From Cerrena zonata (lineage: Eukaryota > Basidiomycota > Agaricomycetes > Polyporales > Cerrenaceae): 64,000 bases of DNA. A model generated the notes under the pieces. It ran no database searches. It worked only from the letters and a program-made list of their open reading frames with translations, and was not told where the DNA came from. The stretch is from assembly GCA_038087015.1 (NCBI GenBank), contig JASBNA010000030.1:434001-498000 (forward strand), read 5' to 3'. Position numbers and translations under genes: made by a program. This document shows positions 1-10,693 of this stretch, piece after piece (position 1 is the first letter of the stretch; every line of letters starts with the position of its first letter).

Positions 1-957
1 TGACGTATCAGAACTAGCAGAGAGAAGAAACCTAATTGACGGATGCAACTAAGGTGGCCAGTTCTGCCGAACCTAACCGGTGAAAATTGGTATGTATATA
101 TAGAACCTAAATAGTAACAGAGAAACTGCTTGTCAAAGGGGAGCTACGGTCAGAATTCTTGCTTGCCAGAAAGGAAAGCGTACGATCGGTTGCGGAAGTC
201 CGCAACAGTGGAGTGCCAACGGGGATGTAAGATATGTCAGTGGTAACCTGCAATGAACTGATAAAGATGTCATGGTGTGTCCATATATTCCACGTCTTCA
301 TGTGGATCTGTCGCAAGAAATACAAGAGTTACCAAGCTATATGGACGAAATACCACGCTCTACGACCATTGACCGGTGGTGACGGGTCAGCATATTCCAA
401 GTAGCGTCACGAGGACTCTTCTGCAGCGCTGAAAGGTGGCTTGGAGATGTATATGTGTTTCAGTACAATGCATGAAGATGAGCGTCCGGGTTTAGTGGGA
501 TTTACTGGCGCTGCTCAGGCTGTGTGACGCGTTCCTGTTTGCTCCAAACGGCGACTTATCCCGACTTACACTTTGTTCCTTTTCAACCGATCTTAACATA
601 CTCGCTAGCCTGTTTGCGTCGTATTGCAACTTTATCGTTACGATAAACGGGCAGATGTTCATGCGTAGTGGTTCCATGCGATAAGTAACTGACATTAGGT
701 ATAAAACCAGTCTTTTCATAGATATGTGTCGCATCATCCCGTGCCTTGGACGTGGGCATATGGCACACTCATATCTGTTCCCAACTCGGTTCCCAGAATC
801 AGACTACAGCATTCAGAAGCACACGGACGGTAAATAAGTTCTCCTGGCCCTTGATGGGCAGCGTGCTTCTTATTTTCAATATAAGTAGTCCCTCAGAATA
901 GACGAGTTTCTTGCGTGGTACGTCCCTTGCGTCCCCAGTTCTACTTGGTCAGCCAGG
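1..957. other. 5' flank, no gene recognised
   Basis: No open frame here has recognisable family motifs; the small frames lack coherent composition and mostly lack ATG starts. The right end is the promoter and leader of the sedolisin gene. The left part could hold the edge of a neighbouring gene, but nothing supports one. Confidence 0.5.
880..885 (+). promoter_or_regulatory. Candidate TATA box of the sedolisin gene
   Basis: TATAAG lies 73 bases before the sedolisin ATG, in a locally AT-rich spot. Position and sequence fit a fungal TATA element; no other support. Confidence 0.35.
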
Positions 958-3344
958 ATGAAGCTCACTCGCGGTTTTGCGCTGCTCTCCCTTGTATTGG
1001 CAGCTTACGCGTCCTCCCCACTCGCGTCCTCTTTGGTTCGCCACGAGTCACGCAGTGAGCTGCCAACAGGATGGCAACAGGTTCATCGAGCTTCTGCCGA
1101 CTTATTCCTCCCTCTTCGTGTTGGCTTGAAGCAGCCCAACTTGCTTGAGTTGGAGTCCCTCCTCCTCGACGTGTCTCACCCCGAGTCCCCCAACTATGGT
1201 CAGCACTGGGAGCCCGAACGAGTCGCATCCCACTTCCGTCCATCAAAGCAAGCGGTTGATACTGTTCGTCAATGGCTCCAGGACGAAGGCATCGCAACTT
1301 CTAGACTTCGTTATGATCCGAACGGTTGGGTCGTTGCCAACGTCACCGTCAAAGAAGCTGAATCGTTGCTAAAGACCGAGTACAACATCTACGAGCATGC
1401 TGAAACTAGTACTAAGCATGTTGCTTGTGGGAAGGGCTACTATCTTCCTCAGCACGTCTCAGAACATGTTGACTTTGTCACCCCCACCATCCACTTTGAT
1501 GTCAAGGTTAAGAGAGAAAACGAGTTTGAAAAACGTACGGTTCCTGGTGCCGGTAAGCACATTGGACAACCCGGTGCTGGTGCTGTTGTTCCCAAGCCTG
1601 GCGGGACAATTAAGTATGTATATGTAATTGGTTTCGACGCCAAGTCAGAGTTAATATTAAATTTGTGACAGAACATCATTGACGAGTTGCAAAATTGTGA
1701 CAAGACCATCACACCTAACTGTCTGCGGGCTCTGTACAAATTCCTGTACGAGCCTCTGGTTCCCCAAAAGAACGACTATGCCATCGGTATGTATTTGTTT
1801 GTCAGTAGAAGTTCTTGTATTGACGGTTATGTAGTCGAATACACCCCCCAGGCATACTTGGCAGACGACATGGACCTCTTCTTCCGGAACTTCTCTAAGT
1901 CTCAAGTTGGTCAACGCCCTAACCTTGTCAGTATTGATGGAGGTAATCGAAATCTCTTCAATTTGACTGTGAATGTATCACTAACCTTGTATTCGCGTGG
2001 CATATAGGCGTCGTCAAACTGAGGAACAGAGCTTCGGTTTTAACGGCGAATCTAACTTGGATCTTCAATATGCTATGGCTCTTCTCGGAAAGAGGCAAAA
2101 TATTACGTTGTATCAAGTCGGAGATCTCCCCCAAGGTTTGACGTTTTCCTCCTCATATGAATCGAAGCTAACATACTTGCAATATCAGGCGCTTCGTTCA
2201 ACAACCTTCTCAATGGCCTCGATGCGTCGTACTGTACCTTTGAAGGTGGAAACGACCCCCTTCAGGATGGTATCTACCCCGATCCTCTTGATGGTGGATT
2301 CAAGGGTCCTGAAGACTGTGGTAAAGTCAAGAAACCCGCAAACGTTATCTCTACTTCATACGGTTACAACGAGGCAGACTTGACTCCTGCTTACACCGCG
2401 CGCCAATGTGCTGAATACGGCAAGGTATGCTATTTCTTTTCATTGTGCCATCATTGTTTGGGGAACTAACAACCGGATGTTGTGATCCGTAGCTTGGTCT
2501 TATGGGTGTTACGGTTCTTTACTCCTCAGGCGACTTTGGTGTCGCTGGCAATTCAAACCTATGCTTGAACCCCGATGGAAGCCAGACTCTTGATGGAAAG
2601 CTATTCAATCCATCGTTCCCCGGAGGTTGCCCCTTTATCACCAGTATTGGCGCAACTCAGGTTCTCCCTGGCAAAAAGGTATTGTTTTTACTTCCACATT
2701 GTGGTCGTGTATAATACTAAATAACATATTTTCAGGTGACCGATCCCGAGAGTGCTTGTATGTCTGTTATCTTCTCCGGAGGAGGGTTCAGCAACTACTT
2801 CGCCATGCCTGATTACCAGAAGAGCGCTGTCACGAATTACTTGACCAAATTCCCTCCTCCCTACTCTGCTAATATCTGGAACTCGACTGGAAAATCTCGT
2901 GCCTTCCCTGATATCTCTGCTAACGGGTGAGTTACTGGAAGTCACTCATATCTACTACATATTCCTGATGTATTTGTTCCAGTGCCAACTACATCATTGG
3001 TATCAATGGTGACTTTGGCCTTGTCTTCGGAACCTCCGCCTCTTCTCCCGTCATGGGTGCCATCCTTACGGCCATCAATGATGCTCGTATTGCCATTGGC
3101 AAGAAACCTATTGGATTCATTAACCCCACCGTAAGTTTAAAAAGACTCATTTATGGCATCTTACTAACCCTTTTTCTAGATCTACTCGAGCTCCTTCAAG
3201 GACGCATTCAACGATATCACCATCGGCTCCAATCCTGGCTGCGGAACCAACGGATTCAATGCCACCGAGGGATGGGATCCAGTCACCGGTCTTGGCACAC
3301 CCAACTTCCCCAAGTTGTTGGCCAAATGGCTGTTGCTTCCTTGA
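958..3344 (+). CDS. Secreted sedolisin (family S53 serine-carboxyl peptidase), apparent frameshift
   Basis: A pro-kumamolisin/tripeptidyl-peptidase-type enzyme that would cleave extracellular protein at acid pH. The N-terminus is a hydrophobic signal peptide followed by a pro-domain. Nine exons by my reading: 958-1617, 1672-1786, 1835-1942, 2008-2135, 2189-2424, 2493-2678, 2736-2926, 2983-3130, 3180-3344. The catalytic Glu/Asp pair is in [13 protein letters not shown], the oxyanion Asp in SSGDFGVAG, the catalytic Ser in FGTSASSP (Ser codon 3035-3037), and the C-terminal Ca-site is [14 protein letters not shown]. The protein ends KWLLLP. Odd point: exon 3 ends in phase 1 after SIDG, but the conserved frame of exon 4 ([13 protein letters not shown]) needs phase 2; one base seems missing near 2008-2016 and no ordinary alternative splice site repairs it. 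Family is certain; whether the gene works is not. Confidence 0.88.
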
Positions 3345-3986
3345 GCATTGGTCGAAACCACCTCTTGATTTAGAACATTGGTCCTTAAGTTTAACATATT
3401 TAACTGTAAAATATGATGATTTATGTCTCGATGAACCCTTCATACCGTGTCCACACACAGCATCGGTAAGATTGTGTCTTTTGACCTAACCTGACGAGCG
3501 CCGAATCCTACTTGGCTGCATTTCAGCGTACGATTACTACTGGTGCGTTTTATATCGATACTCTCCATGATATTATTGATCAAACCAGCGGCGTTCCCGA
3601 GCTACTAATCCATTTCTTCATCTCACATTTCATGAACGGTTTACACAGTATTCACGCTAACACACTAACTTCCGTAGTTGTTCGGAACACGTCGAATGCT
3701 TCTTTCTCCAACTAGAACGCTTACCGCTCCACAACATATTGAGCAAACCACCATTTGGATTAGTTTGATCGTGATTTGATCCAGTGTCCCTTGAAACGTC
3801 GGGTGAGGCGTATGTTTTCTCCTTCGAGGAAGTCCATGTTGCCAATGGTCGGAGCTACATTCGTTCCAGCTTGGTATTTATACAGTGTCCTTGACCATGA
3901 CAGATTCGTGGATGAACTTCTTCTGACTTCTCTCCTACGCTAGGAGTTTGTGCTATACCTGACGTTCAAACCTCTCGAGAATCACG
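3345..3986. other. Intergenic region
   Basis: The sedolisin 3' end followed by the promoter of the methyltransferase gene. Short open frames occur on both strands, but none has motifs or a convincing start. Nothing further seen. Confidence 0.5.
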
Positions 3987-4800
3987 ATGTCTACATCATC
4001 ACTAATTCGGCTCGCCACTACTGCTATTAACATGGCTTTAGTATATAGGGCTGGGACGCCGCCGAATCCTCCTGCAAAGGCCGAAGCACGTCAGAAGTAC
4101 GAAGCGGACAAATCAACGAAGGACATAATGTCCTCTCACGTCTGGTGGATTATGCCTACGCTGCTGGTAAGTCTCTTTGTCTCCGTTTCACCCTAGGCCA
4201 ACACTAATTGGAACTTGGGATCTGGATCTCAAGTTGATATTATTCTTCCCTAATCTCATCGAGAGCTATGTGATACTCACATCCCATTTCCCCGCCCTTT
4301 CAACCCCGCATCTAATCGACACTATCGTCAATTACGCTTCCCCTCCTCCAAACGCCATTGACCGAATCCGTTTCTCCTCCACCTTCCTCCTCGGCTCTCT
4401 TCTCCTCATCTTCGGAGCCGCCATTCGCATTTCTTGCTACTACTACCTCGGCAAACACTTCACTTTCGAACTCTCAGTCCACGATGATCACAAGCTCGTC
4501 ACATCGGGACCGTATTCTATCGTCCGACATCCTAGTTACTCTGGGAACTTCTTGATTGTCGTCGGTTCATTGGCGTGTCAATGGGGTGAAGGTAGCTGGT
4601 GGAGGGAGTTCGGAATTGGGGAGACGACGATAGGGAGGGCGTGGAATACTGCGATGATGTTTATTCTGGTTACGTACACAGTGGTTGTTTTGGTGAGAAG
4701 GACGGACAAGGAGGATAGGATGTTGAGAAAAGAGTTCAAGGGTCAGTGGGACGAGTGGTCTAAGCAGACACCATGCAAATTGATTCCAGGTGTCTATTAA
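3987..4800 (+). CDS. STE14: Protein-S-isoprenylcysteine O-methyltransferase (ICMT)
   Basis: Methylates the C-terminal prenylated cysteine of CaaX proteins (Ras/Rho GTPases, mushroom mating pheromones) in the ER membrane. Two exons, 3987-4166 and 4234-4800, give about 248 residues, in the usual range. The intron carries a CTAAT branch-like site and ends at CTCAAG; the nearer CCCTAG acceptor would put a stop into the frame. Hydrophobic membrane segments are followed by the family signature: GPYSIVRHPSYSGN (the RHP box that binds S-adenosylmethionine), a further membrane segment, and a C-terminal RTDKEDRMLRKEFKGQW block with EDxML and a conserved aromatic. The last residues, CKLIPGVY, are also typical. 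It converges on the downstream gene with only 70 bases between stop codons, so 3' UTRs probably overlap. Assignment to the methyltransferase family is firm; the symbol assumes orthology with yeast STE14. Confidence 0.85.
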
Positions 4801-4870
4801 TTGTGATATTGTAACATTACAGTGTAGCTAGATAGTGTGCCGAAGATAATCTCCCGGTGTTGTACAGTCT

Positions 4871-7078
4871 TTAACGAGGTGCATTGACTCCATACCTCCC
4901 AACCCTACTCTCCTTCACACCCACTTCTCCACCTTTCGTACTTTTCGGGCTAAGAACCAGCTTACCCTTCCCCGCTTTCATACCACCGGAATTCCTCTCC
5001 ATGACCGCCTTCTTCCCAACACTAGACACGGGCGGATTCGAACCCTTCCGTTTCGGAATGATAGAACGATTCGAAGCAGTAGCACCAGCATTAGTCGTGT
5101 CCATCAAAACTGGTTTCGATATAGACGAAAGAGACAGCCGACGAATAGAAGGGCGTGGAATAGAGGTCATCCTCAGAACAGGCAGTTTCGATGGCGATTT
5201 CTTGGGAGTAAGAGAATAATGAGCCTTAGGTGTCAGGGTCTTCGCAGAAGGGGACCGGAAGCCTTTGGTTGGAGTCCAAACTTGTGGAGAAAGCGTGTTT
5301 GGAGATGCAATAGACGACTTGATAGGGGTTTCGGGAGGCGATGTTGAAATAGAGGAGAATGACTGCCGTTTATTAAACGAAAGGATGGGAGCAACGCTGT
5401 CGCTTGCGACGGAAGAAGCCTGCGATGTAACGCGCGAAGATGACCCTGATGCAGAGGCGTTTGCTGTATCTGTTGACGTATGTCTAGATGAATTATCCTC
5501 GGTGGAGGGCTTGAGGGTAGCGGCTCGTTCGATTTCTTCAATAGACTGGTCCGAAACAGAGACGGCCAAGATCTTGATCCTTCGTCTAGCAGACCTCTTG
5601 GAGGTTTCACTGTCTTGCGATGAAGTTGATCCCGAAGGTGTCAGTCCACGCGAAGAAGATACGCTGTTTCTATGAGAACCAAAGGATCTTTTGCTCTTGA
5701 TCGAATGGTTTTCGCGAAAAGTCACACTGGCCAGAGGGGCCAAGTTCGAGGATGACAGTCGCATGGAGCTTCGACGGGACCTTAGGGAAGATGCCGAGCC
5801 AGAGTTGGAGTTGGATGAACCTAACATAGAGATGTCCAATGGCGTTTCCGAAGAGTAATTTGTAGCCTCTGAACTATCCAGAGGTTCAATTACTTGCGGA
5901 ACAGCTTCGACTTCCTCGATAGACTCCGGGAGGGGAGATAGAGGAGTTGGGACAGAGGCCATGCTAGATGGAGGTCGACTTGATTTAAGTGATTTGACGT
6001 TCTCTTGAGAAGATGTAGAAGGTGTTGGGCCCGTTATAGAGTGCTTCTCAACGAGGAGTGATAGAGTACCCTGACGGAGTTTTCCTAGGGCCTTGTTCAC
6101 CGCGTCCTGCCGTTCTGGAGAAAGCTGATCTACAACGTCGGACAGCGCAGAGACCGAAGGGGTTACAGTATCTAGATGCCTTCCGTCTTGTCGAGCATTG
6201 TTCTTCCAAAATCTTGTTTTCTTCCGCCAATCCCGTGTCTCTCGTCTGGCTTTGAGAGTACATTGGACCTGGGCCAAGTAATCGTGTGGTGATTTAGTGG
6301 CTATCATAGGTTCAAGCAAAGTACGCAAGATGCCGCTAATATTGCCTGTGTCTTCGCGCAAAGCATGAACCACAGCTTCTTCAGGGTCTTCTCCCTCCAG
6401 AGTTCGCCTGAACGCAATCTCCAAGATGGACTTGTGCGCAGATGCTGAGACCATGAGCGAGACGAACTTGCGCAGGCGTATGTTTTCTCCTCCTAGTGTC
6501 TTCAAGAGATTGTTATTGGGTGACGGGGAGGTGTCCGTGGACTTCTTGAGTGCGCTGAACAGCTCTCCGCGCAACTTCAAGAGATCCGCTTGTAACTCAG
6601 TGACGTGACTTGTGAGCTGTCTGTTTTCTGTAATCGTCTCGTCATGTAAGTTCCGTTCCATCTGTAGGGCAGATTCAAGAGCCGCGACCTCCGGATTCGG
6701 CGTTTCAGCGGTGTCCTGTCCTATTTGACAGTTGCTTGCAGAGCATCCCGCACCCAGTGAGGATGATGGAACAAGCCAAGGGACAGACCACCCACTCCCA
6801 ATAATCGAGACATCAGCAGATGGAATGGACGGTAGGGTAATAGTGGGAAGCGGCATAGTAGTAGCGAGTGGGATGGGTTCCGTAGAGATACTAGCCAAGA
6901 TACCAGATAAACTAGGAGGGATCCAGTCCGTTTCTCCTTCATTTCGATACGGCCAAGACGTAGAAGCAGAAAGTGTAAGTATTGTATGTGGCGGAGGTTT
7001 TGTGCGGGTGAATGTTAGGACTGTGTCGGATTTCGAGCGACGGTGGAATAGTTGAGAAACGAGCTTGGGCAGTCGCAT
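4871..7078 (-). CDS. Serine-rich coiled-coil protein of unknown function
   Basis: A single uninterrupted frame of 735 codons from ATG at 7078 (starting MRLPKLVSQLFHRR) to the stop at 4871. The frame stays open 14 codons upstream but has no ATG there. Visible parts: a basic N-terminus; a low-complexity hydrophobic/serine stretch; a coiled coil at about residues 135-185 rich in heptad-spaced Leu (LTSHVTELQADLLKLRGEL); a second helical stretch at about 210-350; then roughly 380 residues rich in Ser, Pro, Thr and Arg with many SxxS and SPxK-like phosphorylation-type sites, ending in a basic tail. No catalytic motif. The Ser/Pro/Lys-rich tail resembles cytoskeletal or cell-cycle scaffolds, but that is only an impression; I do not recognise the family. 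Confidence 0.72.
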   Translation of the reverse strand: MRLPKLVSQLFHRRSKSDTVLTFTRTKPPPHTILTLSASTSWPYRNEGETDWIPPSLSGILASISTEPIPLATTMPLPTITLPSIPSADVSIIGSGWSVPWLVPSSSLGAGCSASNCQIGQDTAETPNPEVAALESALQMERNLHDETITENRQLTSHVTELQADLLKLRGELFSALKKSTDTSPSPNNNLLKTLGGENIRLRKFVSLMVSASAHKSILEIAFRRTLEGEDPEEAVVHALREDTGNISGILRTLLEPMIATKSPHDYLAQVQCTLKARRETRDWRKKTRFWKNNARQDGRHLDTVTPSVSALSDVVDQLSPERQDAVNKALGKLRQGTLSLLVEKHSITGPTPSTSSQENVKSLKSSRPPSSMASVPTPLSPLPESIEEVEAVPQVIEPLDSSEATNYSSETPLDISMLGSSNSNSGSASSLRSRRSSMRLSSSNLAPLASVTFRENHSIKSKRSFGSHRNSVSSSRGLTPSGSTSSQDSETSKRSARRRIKILAVSVSDQSIEEIERAATLKPSTEDNSSRHTSTDTANASASGSSSRVTSQASSVASDSVAPILSFNKRQSFSSISTSPPETPIKSSIASPNTLSPQVWTPTKGFRSPSAKTLTPKAHYSLTPKKSPSKLPVLRMTSIPRPSIRRLSLSSISKPVLMDTTNAGATASNRSIIPKRKGSNPPVSSVGKKAVMERNSGGMKAGKGKLVLSPKSTKGGEVGVKESRVGRYGVNAPR

Positions 7079-7698
7079 GTTGAAGATATCGACCAGCGGA
7101 GTTAGATAGATAACATGCAATAGGAGTATTAAGTAGGAATAGTGTTGTAGTTATAAGAATGCTTTAGTATATGTTCTTCAGGGATACGTACAAATTGTGT
7201 ACCAGGACAAACTGCAAGCCGGCCATCAGTTGAAGACAAGGTGAAATCTCCAGCATTCCCACGCACACAACACTTGCTTATTTTCCCGATTTAGGTTGTG
7301 TGGTTGATTTTGGGTTGACGTTAACCGTGACCATCACTGCCCTGAGCCAGTTCCTGAGCCTCTATGACTCTTGGAGCACCAAATCTTGCACTTTGTACCG
7401 CTTCTCCCTGACTCGTGTTCTCGAAGACGTTTCAAGAAAAAATAACCACTCGTACCATTACCTACTGACGTCACTGACGTGGCATGCTCGATCCTCAAAT
7501 GCATTTGATAAGTACCGGGCCCTTCCATGACCATCATGAGTAGCCTCGTGTAATTCCATAACCTCATACATACATTTCTAGTAAGGTATCCCTGTAATAT
7601 TTGAACCGCATACAAATTTACTCATATAATCTTTAGATAAATTACCGTGGCCGTAGACTACTTGCATTTGTAGCTTTTTCTACTCAAAAAAGCATTGT
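7079..7698. other. Intergenic region
   Basis: Promoter of the coiled-coil gene on the left and 3' flank of desaturase A on the right. No gene recognised. Confidence 0.5.
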
Positions 7699-9674
7699 TC
7701 AATCATGTTCGAGAACTCGTTGTGCCTCCCCTCGAGCGTTCTTGTAAAACACGATGTCACCTTCGTCCTCGACGAACACGCATTGCGTGAAAGACCGATA
7801 CAGGGCGTATAACGAATTCTGAAAGTTCGGTTAGACTATGTGACGTAATTTGCGTTGCAAATTACTGACCGTCGAATCATAGTTGTAATCCTCCTTCAGC
7901 ACCTTCTTCACTGCCTCAGTAATTTTTGGCTGGTTATCTGACATTCGAGTCCGACTGTCAGCAAACGCGGCGGAGGCTTCCTAGAGTTAACTCACAAAAG
8001 GGGGTGTTGGAGAAGAAATGGTGGGCAACATGGTCATGCGACACCTGACGGTCGTGATCAGTAGACTTTCTTCCCGATACCCCGCGTTACTCACGTTATG
8101 AAGGAAGAATCGACCCATCCACCCGAGAATGGGTCGATCTACAGTTGCCGCGGCACCCCGTAGAAACGACCATTCTTTACCACGGTAATGTGGTATAGTA
8201 GGATCCGAGTGGTGCAAGAAGGTGCAAAGCACTAGGATTAAACTTAGTTAAGTCGTTGTAACTCTTTCGTGGATCGTTAAGCTCACCAATCCTACAGAAG
8301 ACCACAGTTAGAAAAATGAAGTTAGTAGGTGAGAGGCCTTACCAATGATTACATATCTGAAAACCCCAGACGGTTAACGCGACATTGCCAGCACAATCGA
8401 CTGCTACTTACTACATATGGAACGAAGTACGCAAGGAGTACTGCTTGATAACCGTACACTTTTGTTGCATATCCCAAGGCCCCCACCATACATGATAACC
8501 CAATATCGGACAAGATGATTCCCTTTCCTAGGAAGTCGAGTAAGAAAACAGTATATACAGTAATAGCAGGAAGACGCACGTTGTTCAGCTTTGAATAGGG
8601 GAGAGTTCGGGGAAATATGATTGGTTCCTTTGGGGTACATGGGTGAGCCCATCGCGTTCCACCTAATCAATTTATTTTTCAAGATGGAAAAATGATATCG
8701 AAACTAATATCCACTCACCCTAGATACAGCCACCACCCACTGGCATTCGGATTCAGAACGAGGACGAAGTGACGAGTAAAATAGGTACGTACAATACTTG
8801 CATCACAATCAATCTCCCAAGGGTAAAAAGTGGTGTTTCATCGAAGACCTCCATGTAATCGAAACGACTTGCCCGTTCGGGTGGAGGCAGTCCAAGCCGA
8901 CTTCTTTCATACGGCACGTAGTTCTCGTCCCGTTCAATTGACCCGGCAGCTTTCTGAAACGTCGTCAGCCCTTTCTACTCCCCAGGTCCCCGCGGAAATG
9001 AAAACGCACGTGGTGGGCATTATGGCTTGCTTTCCAGGCAAAAAACGGTACCAGGATGAACTGCGCAAACAATACTGTGAGTGCTGTGATGTTTTGACAT
9101 AAGGGTTGAGGGCATTCACGGTGTCTAACAAATACCCAGGGATATTGTTTGCGTACCAATTATCGAAAAGTGCATGGTGTCCCAGCTGTCGGGTGGTTCG
9201 ACATCAACTCGACTCGCTTGCAAGTGGCTTCTTACCTCGTGAGCTGCCATGAGAAATTAGAAGATCGTTCAAATATATAGGGCGACCGACCTACATATGC
9301 AGAAGAAGCTGGTGAAGACTAACCCTTGCCACCACCAGTACCAAAGCCAACACAATACTTTTACCAGGGATTCGTAACCTTCTGGCAATAACCCGCTATC
9401 ACCGCATAGCATGCCCACGAGAAATGGTATGTGTCCTGTAAATTTGAACAGAAGAGTGCATAGTAACACATCTCGGGCAATATACGAAGCGGATAGAACG
9501 GGATCCTTGCGGAGAAGAGCCTTCGGTACCGCTTCGCGAATTTGCTTCAGCGTAACGTGTGGGGGTCTGAAAGGTTTCTTCGTTCTGGGTAACGACGGAC
9601 GTAAGGGAAGTCACTGGTACTTCGAAAGGGGGATAAACTGACCTAGCGATGTACTCGGGGCTGTTTGAGAACAT
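7699..9674 (-). CDS. Delta-12-type fatty acid desaturase paralogue A (microexon-rich)
   Basis: Membrane di-iron fatty acid desaturase/acetylenase family, ER. Start at 9674 ([11 protein letters not shown]) matches paralogue B. At least ten exons. Histidine box 1 is HELGH, split after HE and preceded by an 8-nt exon (9236-9243); box 2 is HNAHH; box 3 is [11 protein letters not shown] after [10 protein letters not shown]. Two more microexons, 14 nt (8343-8356) and 5 nt (8287-8291), encode the stretch ICNHWI joined to [10 protein letters not shown]; all sites are GT-AG and in phase. The C-terminus [13 protein letters not shown] fits the family, stop at 7699. Odd point: after box 1 the frame for NNILG runs into a stop near 9130, as if one T were missing from GGTTATTTG; a different splice (donor at the GTATTTG, acceptor before TATTGTTTG) keeps the frame but drops the conserved Gly. 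Substrate and product cannot be told from sequence. Confidence 0.8.
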
Positions 9675-10693
9675 CTCGTGGAATGCTCGGACGCGGGGAG
9701 GAGACGACTAAGCATACCCATACCTTTTGACCTCTAGTGACTCCTTTCTTCGCAATACAAAGAACCACCTCCTTACGGAGTCGGCCCCCGGAGGTAGATC
9801 CAAGGATTGAACTAGAGAACAGTGAATCCTCAAAGCATCCTTGAAAGGGATCGCCCCACCTGTTCACGTCGTATTGAAATTCTGCTGGTCATAGGCTACC
9901 AGAAGAACCTCTATTCATTGTTCACGAAATTGAAATATACTTCTACGGAACCGGAGCTGTGGAAACACCATTCCACGGCTCCGTAGTTCCGTATAGTATA
10001 TTTCTCGTGGTGGGAGATGAGAGTCGGATAACTCTGGTTACTCCAACGTGAAGAGTCGGAAGCCCGCCATCGAGCAATCATTTGTATTCTATGGATAGGG
10101 TGCCTTTGTTTCAATTTTCGAAACGACGCCTAGAAGTTGGGGCTAGTTTTGGCTGGGAGGTCCACAGTACAAATTGGGTCCGTTCAGTATAAACCATTAT
10201 ATTATGCCTAGGTCTAGGTTTTCTGCTACTGGCGACAGCGTCAAGATATCGATAGAGTCTGCCCGCTGTCACTGTCAATGGAAGTTAGGGATCCAGATGA
10301 CTCAGTTGAAGTCTCGACGGTTCTCTGCCATGGACATAACCGCAAGGTTGCAACACGGATACAATGTACAATCAATACCTTGTCTCCTATTCCTAGCTCC
10401 TTGGATGGTTTCAAACATTTGACATGTCAGAGTTAGAGTTATAAATTGGCAATGACGGCATGAATGACCGACCAAGTAGTCCTGTTTTGGAAAGATATTG
10501 CATCCACAAGAATACTCCGAGTATACAAATACTGTGCGTGGTATTTTAAATACTCTACACTATAGACTATGGTAGAGCTTTTGTCAAGAATGGGGTCTGA
10601 TTACATGTCCACAAGATACTGGAGATGAGATACGTGTATGTTATGATGTCGAAGCTCTACAAATGATAAGAAACACGAGCCATGAATACGAAA
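9675..10693. other. Intergenic region between desaturases A and B
   Basis: Promoter side of A and 3' side of B. It contains the imperfect inverted repeat at 9932-10004 listed separately. No coding potential recognised. Confidence 0.5.
9932..10004. repeat. Imperfect 33/34-bp inverted repeat (hairpin)
   Basis: Left arm 9932-9964 begins GAAATATACT and ends AGCTGTGGAA; right arm 9971-10004 is its near reverse complement, beginning TTCCACGGCT and ending AGTATATTTC. The loop is about 6 bases. A few mismatches and one bulge interrupt the pairing. It lies about 260 bp upstream of desaturase A. It could be a small foldback element or a transcribed hairpin. Confidence 0.75.

Noticed and set aside
965..1297. 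110-codon minus-strand frame opposite the sedolisin
   Set aside because: Antisense shadow of the sedolisin first exon, no independent evidence.
7079..7120. Fourteen-codon N-terminal extension of the coiled-coil protein
   Set aside because: The extension begins with TTG; the first ATG in frame is at 7078.
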